Positions 54,431-64,000 of a stretch of 64,000 bases of DNA are shown piece by piece. Within the stretch, counting starts at the first letter, position 1. The number at the start of each line of letters is the position of its first letter. The DNA comes from Dicyema japonicum. Its lineage: Eukaryota > Dicyemida > Rhombozoa > Dicyemidae. The stretch is taken from NCBI GenBank assembly GCA_011109175.1, contig RDEW01000047.1, forward strand, positions 20,324 through 84,323. Reading direction: 5' to 3'. The position numbers were made by a program, and so were the translations under genes. Under the pieces are notes generated by a model, which worked only from the letters and a program-made list of their open reading frames with translations, was not told the origin of the DNA and did no database searches.

Positions 54431-55260
54431 TTCAGGTGATCCAGACCTCGCTCGATAGTCTTCGCATCTTTTCTCGGTGTTCCGACTCCATTCTTGCGCG
54501 TTTCCTATATGAACGGAGTCCGCATACTCGAGTCCTTCGCAGGGGCACAGTTCCAGTTGCCTCTATTATATTTTCAAGGTTTCTGGGCTGAATTTCCACA
54601 CGCAAAGATTTCCTTAGTAGGTTTGCTGCCTTCACTTGAATGTTTCGTTGCAGAAAGGAATCTCAGACATTACATGCGTATCCTATTGTAGCCTCGATGA
54701 ACTGTTTGTATATGACACCCAGTCCACTCAGATCTTTTTTGTCTCTTAGGTTTCCCAAGATCGATTTCAGGAAGTTGATTTTCCTCGTACAAGTCAATAA
54801 CATATTTTCGACATGTTTTGTAAAGGTTACAAGGTGTCAAAGGTAACTCCTAAAATTTTCTGGAATTTGTTTTGCGGGATATTTTCCCATCTTTTTGTAG
54901 TCTTCTGTTTGTCGTGAATAGGGTCAACACCGACTTCTTTGGGCTAGCAGTCAATTGATTTTCCCAAAGCCATAAACTTAATTTATTCAGATTGACCATT
55001 ACTCTTCTCGTTGCTTCGATGATACTCACATCCCTAGAAGCAATGATTATATCATCCAAATACGTTAATAATATGTCATTGTCTTTCTGTAGGAGTGGCA
55101 TGTCATTCATAATAAGCTTAACAAGAGGAGAGATAATGGGGGAAGGAGGGCCCTGAGGAACGGCATTTGCTAATAATCTCGATGCGGAACATTGATTACC
55201 ATAGTGTACTCGACCTCGTCGACCACTCAAGAAATTTACCAACCATAATTTCAGGTTTGA
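54431..55260 (-). mobile_element. jockey-like LINE RT fragment
   Basis: The frame 55242-54850 gives NFLSGRRGRVHYGNQCSAS, NAVPQGPPSPIISPLVKLIM (block B), NDILLTYLDDIIIASRDVSI (catalytic YLDD) and LNKLSLWLWENQLTASPKKS. The C-terminal frame 54635-54432 ends with RARMESEHREKMRRLSSEVW, the same kind of terminus as LINE family 2. It is 5'-truncated, and the frames are shifted. Confidence 0.78.
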
Positions 55261-55499
55261 ATCTACGAAGAAATATCCTGATAATTGTTATAATTTTAGG
55301 ACATATTTAAAAAATAATAAAAATTAGATTATTTTGATAATAAAAAAATAATGAAATTATACTGGTTGATGGTCGTTGTTTCTTTTAAAACATCCAGAAG
55401 AATGTACAAACTATAGCTCCGATAATAAAGATAACCCATACATCTTGAACTTAAAGACCACTCGGGTGGTATATCATTTTAATATTATTTTAATAAATT
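55261..55499. other. spacer
   Basis: AT-rich sequence between two LINE fragments. Nothing recognised. Confidence 0.3.
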
Positions 55500-56010
55500 T
55501 TTTGGTTGAGGTGGTGACGTCCCTCTTGAAAAGTATGTCTGAAAAACACGAAAATTGCAACCTAAATGACTTCTCTCTTATAACGTTCAATGTCAAAGGA
55601 CTCTCTAGTGCATGGAAAAGAAAAGAATTTTGTGAAGACCTTTCAAAATACAAGAGACAAAAATATCGAAGGAGTTTGAAATCTTATACAAGAGAACACG
55701 AACTGAGCAATATCATGTGAGATTACTGATTCAAGATGGAGGCTCTTTGAACAAATAGTCCGCCACGATATAGGGACCCCTGCCAACATAGCAATGGGGG
55801 AGTATTTTGTTTTAGAAGCTTCTCGTTTCCGCGGCCGGCCGAGGACAACACTGCCGGTTATTCTAGATGAAGATCTCAGGATACGCTACGGAACATGGCA
55901 ACGGATCGAAAAAGATGGGGGACGTTAACTAGATTGTTAACTTTTCGTGTTGCACATGCTTTGTCATGATCTTGGCATCGCTTACGTGCCTAAACAATAA
56001 TAATTTTAAT
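55500..56010 (+). mobile_element. internally deleted LINE (5' end fused to 3' end)
   Basis: The leader TTGGTTGAGGTGGTGACG and ATG at 55534 start MSEKHENCNLNDFSLITFNV and KGLSSAWKRKEFCEDLSKYK, the first strands of an APE endonuclease. At about 55670-55690 it jumps to the far C-terminus: ISRWRLFEQIVRHD-like, TPANIAMGEYFVLEASRFRG and RPRTTLPVILDEDLR, as in LINE family 1. It then has a 3' UTR with TTGGCATCGCTTACGTGCCT and a (TAA)n tail. Most of the endonuclease and all of the RT are missing. Confidence 0.75.
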
Positions 56011-57115
56011 AAATTAAAATTTTCGACTTCTTTAAATTGGGGACCCTGCCGCGTAGGCATCGATTGCAGACAAACAGATCGATTTCACACATACAAACAG
56101 ACAAAGAGGATAAGTCCGTTGTTGTAGAAGGCTCCGATTTGAATCTATGTTGGATTTGGCAAGAGATGAAATGATGTGAGTTCTTTCATTTGCTAGGGAT
56201 AGCGTTAGATTTTGAAGAGATTATGATGGAATTTTCCGAGAACCTTTAGTAGAATACAAGGAATACCATTGAGATTTCATGTATAAGATCTTTTCATGGA
56301 TAACATTGCTTGTGTATCCTCAGGTCAATGAATAGCTTTAATTTGGGCCTGTCAACATTATTATATTTCTTGAAACTTTCTTTATTCCTATGTGAGCTTT
56401 TGACGTAGTTCAACTTTAGTATAACTGTACTGTGATCAATATGAAAGTTGTGGAGACGTTCCGTGAATTTATTGGCGCAATTTTTGAATAAGAAATAAAT
56501 AGATTTGGTGATGTGAGTCATCATTTCTTGGACTGGAGTCCACGTGTGAATTTTATGGTGATATAGAATCACTATTTTCGATGGAGTCAACAATTAGATT
56601 CGACCTCTTATTGGCAGATTGAGTTGTCAGCAATTGGGAGTTTTCGACCTCCACATATTAATTTTTCCAATTCGTGCAGCATTCCTGTGGGGGAATGTCA
56701 AGTCAATTAAGATCTAACAATTAATGATGTCAAACGAGATTTGTTCAGCGGTTCTCTCGCGTAAAATTAGATTACCCACTCGTGTGCTTATATCTTATAA
56801 GTCAAAACGTTTTTAATGATGGCAAGTAACCCACTCCATGTCCAAGTCGATCTTTTCTGAGGAACCTGTATAAAAAAAAATTGGGTTACACTCTTTGTTA
56901 AAGTTCCGAGTCCAGGATGTTTAAAATGTTGTAGCTCTAGGATCATTGATTTTAGCATTGAATTGAATAACAAGGTATTTTGGTTCCGGACTTGATTTAT
57001 GACTTCAGAAAACACAAGTTTCCATCAAACGAAACAAAACTTTTGAAGGCTCCCAACGGAAAGTAAAAAAAGATAATTTAGACTATTTAAAATCAATATT
57101 AATCAGTATGGAGAG
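56011..57115 (-). mobile_element. APE-type LINE debris
   Basis: Minus frames 57015-56788 (GLGTLTKSVTQFFFIQVPQK) and 56593-56294 (KIHTWTPVQEMMTHITKSIY, HIDHSTVILKLNYVKSSHRN) look like a degraded endonuclease and spacer, with DHS near the SDH position. The assignment is weak. Confidence 0.4.
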
Positions 57116-57119
57116 TTTT

Positions 57120-57885
57120 GTTTTACTTTCTTCAACTGTACCTTAAGTCTTTTATTTTAACTTTGTATCCGTTCATTTTCTGAATGGCCACAGAAGCAGA
57201 ACTTGAATTATCGTAGCTCACAAACCCTGACTTGAATTAAATCATTACCAAACATCGACTCTTTTTCGTATCCTGGTCCCGAAACACCTTTGCAGAGAAA
57301 ACTTGTCCTTATAAAGAAAACATCTCTAGCAGGTTCTTATCAGAGCACTCCTGGGAAAGGTAATATATAGACTGCAGCCATGTGTGGAATAACTCCTCAC
57401 AGAAACGTTAAATTGTATTGACAAGTGAAGAGCCTGCATTCAAAATCACAGTCTTGAATACCTTCATAGGGAATGAACATGTCCTTGAGGTCACTGACGG
57501 TGAATCGCTTAGGAAGCATTCCAACAAACAGTTGGCGTTCATCTTCATATTATTTTGGCAAAGTGACAGCTTCTGACTTCACTGTCGGCCACCTTCATTT
57601 GCGCGGGATGTTTCATCTGAAAGAATGAGAATTCAATAACCCCCGGAAATATTTGCTTGTTGTGGAGGGCTCCCTGGGCAGCGAAAGCTGACTGTTTTTT
57701 GGCGTATGTGACAAAACAGCAGCCTTTGCTTTCCCCAGTTTTGCTTTCTTTGATAAGAACTACTTCGGTTGTGTCTCCGTAACTTTGAAAGTGGCTTCTA
57801 GTATCGTCCTCATTCATATTCCGTGGGATTTCTCACACAAAAATTTGAATGAGTCTTGGAAATGGGAACTGTACGAAACCATCTA
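57120..57885 (-). pseudogene. CELF/Bruno-like RNA-binding protein, broken copy 1
   Basis: The minus strand holds RRM1: a FV*EIPRN segment (TGA where Gly is expected), MNEDDTRSHFQSYGDTTEVV, GESKGCCFVTYAKKQSAFAA and QGALHNKQIFPG, a 24-nt GT-AG intron, then MKHPAQMKVADSE. The start of RRM2 follows (ERQLFVGMLPKRFTVSDLKD, MFIPYEGIQDCDFECRLF) and stops. RRM3 comes in pieces: GCSLYI, YYLSQECSDKNLLEMFSL with TAA, VFSAKVFRDQDTKKSRC, GFVSYDNSSSASVAIQKMNG and, one frame off, LKVQLKKVK. CELF proteins bind GU-rich RNA to control splicing and decay. Two stops, frameshifts and the loss of most of RRM2 make this a pseudogene. It kept an intron, so it arose by DNA duplication rather than retroposition. Confidence 0.8.
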
Positions 57886-58679
57886 AACAGCTATTCTCAA
57901 AGTTCATGTGGATACTCTATTTTTGAATTAATTCTCTTTTCCCTCTAATAGTACGTCGAATTCTGTGTTTTTAAGTCTCAGTATCCACATGAACTTTGAG
58001 AATAGCTGTTTAAATGGTTTCGTGCAGTTCCCACTTCCATTTTGTTCCCCCCATCTTAGACTACCTTACATTCTGCAATAATTTTAATGAGATAGAACCT
58101 TTCCATATGTGGTGCATTGGTACCAGTACTCGAGTCAATAAAGTTATAACGATGATTGATCAACCGTCTACAAAACCTATCTTGAAAACTGTTGGTCTAA
58201 TTCGTCGTCAAACGTCTGTTTCTAGATGAATGGTCTTCCACAATTATTTTTTTTCGTTAGAAAATATACTTTCGTTTATTTGAACGATCAAGTCGTCGCC
58301 GAATTCCAGCCAAGATTGTTTTTAAAAATTCTCTGCGACGCAATTTTAGAACTCAACATACAAATAAAGCGAATGGAGTTTTCAAAATTCACAGTAGTTC
58401 TCTAAACACGACCTAAGATATGTAATCACAAAAAATACCGGAACGTATCCTACGAGACCACCTTGATTCATTAAAGACCATGTCATTTTTACAGTATTTT
58501 CTATCGGTAAAAAATCCCGTTTTCTTGTAGATTCATCGATGTTTTGAGGAAAATTAAAGAGATTAATTTGTTTCCACATGAAACTACAGGTTAAAAATTT
58601 GTAGATAAAAAATTCAAAAAATTATTAAATAAAAAATTAAATTAATCGTAAGAAATTAATAATTAAATTTTGGACGCCC
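57886..58679. other. duplicated non-coding sequence
   Basis: A near-palindromic arrangement: CATGTGGATACTCTATTTTT near 57906 and its inverse CAGTATCCACATGAACTTTG near 57980 flank an AT-rich centre, giving an inverted repeat of about 45 bp per arm (CATCTAAACAGCTATTCTCA against TGAGAATAGCTGTTTAAATG). The rest is unassigned. Confidence 0.45.
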
Positions 58680-59001
58680 TCCGGAATTGGATTTCTATCC
58701 GAAGAAGGACCCGGCGTTATACAGACCGGTCTGTTCGGTCCTTGGGGTGACTTTTGACATGCACATGTCATTCTCGCCTCATGCTGAAAACGTCTTTACA
58801 AAATACGAAAAGAAAACTAGTGTTTTGAAATGCGTCACATGCTTCTGGAAGAACGACTTTGCATTTATTGAAGTTTATTTTCCACACTTCCCAGGCGAGG
58901 TCGTCGATACAAAGGAATGGCTCCAGATTCCTCTTGTTTTGATCAAAAATGGTCGGACCTTCTCCAGACATTATTCCCGTCGACTTCCTGTGTAGACACA
59001 T
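58680..59001 (+). mobile_element. LINE family 2-like fragment, copy 1
   Basis: FYPKKDPALYRPVCSVLGVT followed by FDMHMSFSPHAENVFTKYEK and KTSVLKCVTCFWKND matches the YLGVT.D....FSPHV....K....L..L..iW block after the RT of jockey/CR1-type LINEs. A short stretch; it then continues in a different frame (ARSSIQRNGSRFLLF). Confidence 0.65.
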
Positions 59002-59114
59002 GCGAAGACAATTCAGAGAACCGGTGGGGTCCTAATGAGAACAGGATGAAAATGAACCGAGACAACTTAAGTAACTCATTTACGATTACCTTCCTTCTCG
59101 TGTTTCTGTGGTNC

Positions 59115-59745
59115 TTTTTCGTATCCTGGTCCCGAAACACCTTTGCAGAGAAAACTTGTCCTTATAAAAAAAACATCTCTAGCAGGTTCTTATCAGAACA
59201 CTCCTGGGAAAGGTAATATATAGACTGCAGCCTTGTGTGGAATAACTCCTCACAGAAACGTTAAATTGTATTGAAAAGTGAAGAGCCTGCATTCAAAATC
59301 ACAGTCTTGAATACCTTCATAGGGAATGAACATTTCCATGAAGTCATTGACGGTGAATCGCTTGGGAAGCATTCCAACAAACAGTTTACGTTCATCTTCA
59401 TATTATTTTGGCAAAGTAACAGCTTCTGACTTCACTGTCGGCCACCTTCATTTGCACGGGATGTTTCATCTGAAAAAATGAGAATTCAACAACCCCCGGA
59501 AATATTTGCTTGTTGTGGAGGGCTCCCTGGGCAGCGGAAGCTGACTGTTTTTTGGCATATGTGACAAAACAGCAGCCTTTGCTTTCCCCAGTTTTGCTTT
59601 CTTTGATAAGAACTACTTCGGTTGTGTCTCCGTAACTTTGAAAGTGGCTTCTAGTCTCGTCCTCATTCATATTCCGTGGGATTTCTCACACAAAAAATTT
59701 GAACGAGTCTTGTAAATGGGAACTGTACTAAACCATCTAAACAGC
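59115..59745 (-). pseudogene. CELF/Bruno-like RNA-binding protein, broken copy 2
   Basis: Same structure as the copy at 57120-57885: MNEDETRSHFQSYGDTTEVV, KGCCFVTYAKKQSASAAQGA, LHNKQIFPG, a 24-nt intron, MKHPVQMKVADSE, then the RRM2 start. The TGA in the first RRM strand and the loss of most of RRM2 are shared, so the damage predates the duplication. The RRM3 end is cut off by the N gap at 59113. Confidence 0.78.
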
Positions 59746-60633
59746 TATTCTCAAAGTTCATGTGGATACTCTATTTTTGAATTAATTCTCTTTTCCCTCT
59801 AATAGTTCGTCGAATTCGGTGTTTTTAAGTCTCAGTATCCACATGAACTTTGAGAATAGCTGTTTAGATGGTTTCGTGCAGTTCCCACTTCCAATTTGTT
59901 CCCCCCATCTGAGACTACCCTACATTCTGCAATAATTCCACATGAACTTTGAGAATAGCTGTTTAGATGGTTTCGTGCAGTTCCCACTTCCAATTTGTTC
60001 CCCCCATCTGAGACTACCCTACATTCTGCAATAATTTTAATAAGATAGAACCTTTCCATATGTGGTGCATTGACACCAGTACTCGGGTCAATAAAGTTAT
60101 AACGATGATTGATCAACCGTCTACAAAACCTATCTTGAAGACTGTTGGTCTAATTCGTCGTCAAACGCCTGTTTCTAGATGAATGGTCGTCCACAATTAT
60201 TTTTTTTCGTTAGAAAATATACTTTCGTTTATTTGAACGATCAAGTCGTCGCCGAATTCCAGCCAAGATTGTTTTTAAAAATTCTCTGCGACGCAATTTT
60301 AGAACTCAACATACAAATAAAGCGAATGGAGTTTTCAAAATTCACAGTAGTTCTCTAAACATGACCTAAAATATGTAATCACGAAAAATACCGGAACGTA
60401 TCCTATGAGACCACCTTGATTTATTAAAGACCATGTCATTTTTACAGTATTTTATATCGGTAAAAAATCCCCTTTTCTTGTAGATTCCTCGATGTTTTGA
60501 GGCAAATTAAAGAGATTAATTAGTTTCCACATGAAACTACAGGTTAGAAATTTGTAGATAAAAAATTCAAAAAAATATTAAATAAAAAATTAAATTAATC
60601 GTAGGAAATTAATAATTAAATTTTGGACGCCCT

Positions 60634-60845
60634 TCGGAATTGGATTTCTATCCGAAGAAAGACCCGGCGTTATACAGACTGGTCTGTTCGGTCCTTTGGA
60701 TGACTTTTGAAATGCACATGTCATTCTCGCCTCATGCTGAAAACGTTATTACAAAATACGAAAAGAAAACTAGTGTTTTGAAATGCGTCAGAGGCATCTG
60801 GAAGAACGACTTTTCATTTATTGAAATTTATTAAACTCTATTTTC
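60634..60845 (+). mobile_element. LINE family 2-like fragment, copy 2
   Basis: FYPKKDPALYRLVCSVLWMT, FEMHMSFSPHAENVITKYEK and KTSVLKCVRGIWKND. It differs from 58680-59001 at several positions. RGIW is closer to the family consensus than TCFW of copy 1, so copy 1 is the more mutated there. Confidence 0.65.
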
Positions 60846-61073
60846 CACACTTCCCAGGCGAGGTCGTCGATACAAAAGAATGGCTCCAGATTCCTCTTGT
60901 TTTGATCAGAAATGGTCAGACCTTCTCCAGACATTATTTCCGTCGACTTCCTGTGTAGACACATGCGAAGACAATTCAGAGAACCGGTAGGGTCCTGATG
61001 AGAACAGGATGAAAATGAACCGAGACAACTTAAGTAACTCATTTACGATTACCTTCCTTCTCGTGTTTATGTG

Positions 61074-61935
61074 GTTATTATGTACACTAGAACACATAAT
61101 GTCTGTTAAAATGACCATATATAGAAAAAAATCCAAAAGATTTCATGGTTTCCATTCTCTACTTTCAAAAAGTCACATTTTCAAGAAAAAGCCTTATCTA
61201 CAGATCTTATCTACGAATAAATGGCCATGTCTGTTGTGATAATCTGATAAACCAGACAAAATCTACAAAACCAAATTTTTATCAATTTTAAGATTTAACT
61301 CAACAAAGCTTCACTAAGTTGATTAACAAATCAACAAATGGAGATTCATTTACTAAATTTCAAAAAATGCTCCAAAAATGAGAATACTCTTGTAAATAAA
61401 GTTATTGGCTTAATGTCGGTCTAATTAGCCTTATTTATATTCATTAGGATTGGTTTTGCATAATCACAGTTTAATGCTACTAAATTTATCTCACTAGTAG
61501 GTACTATTACAAGGATAATTATCGCATGACAAGTGAAACGTGAGGTCGCTTTAAAATTCTCCCTCGCCGCCTCGAGAAGCAACAACTTCGGTTTGTCGGT
61601 CAATCTAGTGAAGGATTATTTAGAACCTAAGATCACCAAGGAAGTTGTTAAAATTAATAATTAAGTATCCCGGCTACCATTCCCATGCATATTCTTCAAA
61701 TATCCCAACTTTTGCACAATAGAACCTCCACGAATTCTTATAAAGGAACTCTACCGGAGTTTCCTAAAAACATAGCGTGGCGTCGTGGGGTTCACCTGTT
61801 GTAGTGGCGCTCAGTAAAAGTTCTGAATGGAAAAGAAGGTTTGACATTTTCCACCAAAGTGGCCTACCATCTTCCCCATGAAGTATGTAAAAAAACAGCG
61901 TCATTATTTTTTTATTTTTAAAAATAAAATTGCAG
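61074..61935. other. unassigned sequence
   Basis: Short frames only. A minus frame at 61603-61421 (KPKLLLLEAARENFKATSRF) is open, but without ATG or partner exons. 61770-61850 has a weak resemblance to SINE family B (GTTCACCTGTTGTAGTGGCG). Confidence 0.3.
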
Positions 61936-61939
61936 GAAA

Positions 61940-62225
61940 ATAACCGCATGGCGCCATGTGGTGCTTCGTGGCTAATTGGTTGAAGTTTCTGTTTTGTTTG
62001 TGTATTCCGTCTCTGCCAGGCTGGCACGAAAAAGGATCATTTGCTCTCCCTCACTCCACTGGAGGGGTTTTCATAACTGCAACTATGGAAGTCTTTTACC
62101 CTTTATGCTGATTCTGGATGGACTCTGTTTTTGTAGAAGTGGAAGCTGGATGCACTTAATTGGTTGTTTACTTTAACTTACTCCTCAGTGCATCCGGAGT
62201 TAATAAATAAATAAAATAGAATTTA
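61940..62225 (+). repeat. SINE family B copy, just upstream of the transporter gene
   Basis: GCATGGCGCCATGTGGTGCT, CGTGGCTAATTGGTTGAAG, a deletion of the GATCCACCTG block, then GGCTGGCACGAAAAAGGATC, CACTCCACTGGAGGGG, TGGACTCTGTTTTTGTAGAA and CATCCGGAGTTAATAAATAA. It ends about 45 bp before the SLC22-like start codon. Confidence 0.82.
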
Positions 62226-62271
62226 AAAAAATTTATTTGAATAAATATTCAATTTTATATTTTATTTTAAA

Positions 62272-64000
62272 ATGACGGATAACAATGACCAGATAAATTA
62301 TCAAAAGATTGATATTTTTAAATTTTTTGATTTTCTGAGGGTTTTTTCCTTTCATAATTTATTGATCTTCTCAATAATAACTTTTATTTGCATCAACGGG
62401 GCGTGGAATTTGATTAGTTCAGTGTTTGTCGGATATATTCCAGAATCCTTCCATTGTCGACTACCAGGCAATCTTTGTAAATAATTTTAGAAAATGGGAC
62501 CCTTTCTGGTCACATCCCTACTAATTCCAACGGGGAGTTCGAAAACTGTTTTAAGTTTGTGATGAAAACCAACAAAATAGGGCCATGTGGTGCGGAAGGG
62601 TGGACATATGTCCATCCCTACAAACCTTCAATCACTACGAAAGTATATTTTTTGTGATTCTGACAGTTTAATGCAGTATGCGAGAGAGCTTATCTCATGA
62701 AACTTGCTGATACGACATACATGATCGGATCAATTGTAGTAGGACCATTATTGATGCCTTTCTCTGACTGGTTTGGTCGGAAATGGATTATTATTGCGCT
62801 TCTTCTTATTCAGGCTGTCTTAAACTTTGGAACACTTCTAATCACCTCCGTGGAGGCATACATTGGAATTCGTTTCTTCATAGGGATGACCAATAGAGTT
62901 GTTTTGTATGATTCACATAGATGGCCTCCAACCTTGGGTTCATATTCTTGAATGAATCCTTTTCCAAGACCCTTAGAGCCAAAGCATACATTTTAGTTAT
63001 CTCTTCGTGGAGTTTTGCGATGCTTGCTTTGGTTTTGGTTTGGTACATTGTACCGAATTGGATATATTTTCAACTATTTTTAGGAGTGGCCGGTTCAATT
63101 TCCTTTATATTCATATGGTAATTTGACCATTTTGATATTAGGGTTATGCCCGAATCCCCAGTATGGCTGATTGCAAACAAAAAATATTCGGAAGTGGTAA
63201 AGTTCATGAAGAAGACTACTAACGACCCGCAACTTTCTCTTAGTATGTTCTACAAAGATAGCCAAGACGAGTCAGAACTGATTCTAACTTTAGGGAAATT
63301 ATCCGCCCAAAAAAGCACAGTCATTTGGACCTCTTCAGAACAGCCAAGATCCGTCGACTTAGTTTCATTTTAATGTTCACGTGGTTTACTTATTGCGAAA
63401 CTCTAGGTTTGTTACCGCCATGGTCTATTTTGGACTTACCTTCTCAATTGGGAGTTTTAAGGGGAATTTTTATTTAAATATGACTCTAAACGCACTCGTG
63501 GAGATCCCCTCCTATATCCTGGCCTTAGTACTCACATCAAAGTCGTGGTTTCATATATTACTAGATTTGGAGGAAAGAAGGCAATTATCATCTCTTATTT
63601 TATCGCAGGAGTCTGCAATATTTTGGCTGCGTTTATGTTTCCCGACGTGAGTAGATATAACTTGGGGTAGCTTAGTTTCCAAAAACAATGTTGATAAGAT
63701 CGCATTAGCTTCAACAGTCGTCGGGAAGTTTGGGATCACAGCAACTTATTCCATTATTGGACTATTAACCTCTGAAGTGATGCCTACCGTCATTAGGTAG
63801 AGATTGAAATGCATTTTAGGGGCATTTCTGATGGAGTAATGAAGGCTGTTGAAGGAATTGGCGGGGTTTTAGCCACTATAATACTCGCTTCAGCAAAAGC
63901 TAAGGTTGCGGTATAAACAAGTTCAGGGTTCTATTGAAATCATGAAAAGGACATTGTTTGGCGTATTGGCAATCTTGGCTGGGATTTTTATCTTTTTTTT
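62272..64000 (+). CDS. SLC22/organic cation transporter-type MFS carrier (runs off the window)
   Basis: Exons: 62272-62467, 62491-62642, 62667-62897, 62921-63117, 63142-63270, 63294-63380, 63407-63541, 63565-63650, 63676-63796, 63820-63904, 63927 to beyond 64000. Ten introns of 22-26 nt; the first is GC-AG. About 497 codons are present of the usual 550. Span 1 (NLLIFSIITFICINGAW) is followed by the large extracellular loop typical of SLC22 (HCRLPENGTLSGH, PCGAEGWTYVHPY). Then come TKFNAVCERAYLMKLADTTY, SDWFGRKW (MFS loop 2-3 signature), MPESPVWLI (PESP.W), HLDLFRTAKIRRLSFILMF, GNFYLNMTLNALVEIPSYIL, VVGKFGITATYSIIGLLTSE and VMPTVIR. It is a plasma-membrane carrier for organic cations, anions or zwitterions. 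The substrate cannot be read from sequence. It starts at the first ATG after the SINE. Confidence 0.93.

Larger units (their letters stand above)
57258..59112. repeat. 1.85-kb tandem duplication, first unit
   Basis: From CTTTTTCGTATCCTGGTCCC to CTCGTGTTTCTGTGGT, this unit is repeated after the N at 59113 with a few percent differences. It contains most of the CELF pseudogene and a LINE fragment. Unlike the short N-centred doublets, the copies have diverged noticeably, and the second contains an extra 98-bp duplication. Confidence 0.85.
59114..61073. repeat. 1.85-kb tandem duplication, second unit
   Basis: Repeats 57258-59112 and continues past the point where the first unit was cut by the N (GTGTTTATGTGGTTATTATG). 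It contains an extra direct 98-bp duplication at about 59841-60036. Confidence 0.85.

Noticed and set aside
57600-59700. TGA as a sense codon, suggested by TGA at a conserved Gly in both CELF copies
   Set aside because: LSM7 ends at a TGA at the expected length, and no intact gene here contains an in-frame TGA. The CELF copies have other lesions.

Overview
This looks like nuclear DNA from a small invertebrate animal, most probably a dicyemid mesozoan. It is AT-rich, crowded with decayed retroelements, and holds animal-type genes: calpain, a Smad MH2 protein, an SLC22-type transporter, LSM7, a synaptophysin-like protein and CELF remnants. The clinching trait is intron size. I reconstructed 44 introns by hand in six genes. 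Nearly all are 21-31 nt (three outliers are 48, 51 and 59 nt), and each removal restores frame and the expected protein family. Introns near 26 nt are an established peculiarity of dicyemids. Assignment to that group is inference from this trait plus gene content. TGA is a normal stop here, since it ends LSM7.

Layout. 1-5.6 kb holds SINE copies and a REL-endonuclease (R2/R4-type) LINE relic. A segment of about 6.3-6.8 kb occurs twice (about 6975-13305 and 20813-27638), and both copies are built only of transposon debris. Between the copies lie a synaptophysin-family gene (13.3-13.9 kb), an intact 16-exon calpain gene (16.1-18.4 kb), LINE pieces and a pogo/jerky transposase relic. 28-30 kb holds a 602-bp TIR element with a transposase DNA-binding domain and a gypsy integrase relic. 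30.2-31.2 kb is an MH2-only Smad gene. 34.6-36.9 kb is an intact minus-strand gene for a 672-residue all-helical protein I cannot name. 39-48 kb is LINE, hAT and pogo debris. 49.2-49.6 kb is LSM7 on the minus strand. 49.7-57 kb is a pile of APE-type LINEs in both orientations. 57.1-61.1 kb is a tandem duplication carrying a broken CELF-like gene twice. 62.3 kb to the window edge is an SLC22/OCT-type transporter gene that runs off the right end.

The real genes are compact islands of 0.4-2.3 kb without long introns, separated by several kilobases of repeats. They do not form a pathway. They represent protease/calcium signalling (calpain), TGF-beta-type signalling (Smad), membrane traffic (synaptophysin-like), RNA metabolism (LSM7) and solute transport (SLC22).

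The repeats form a coherent economy. SINE family A has a tRNA-like head, 8-bp target duplications and a 3' tail shared with a LINE in this window. SINE family B ends in GGGGTTAATAAATAA. At least two endonuclease types of LINE (APE and REL) are present, all decayed. All eight single-N gaps are followed by a near-copy of the sequence just before the N, so several short tandem duplications here are probably assembly artefacts.
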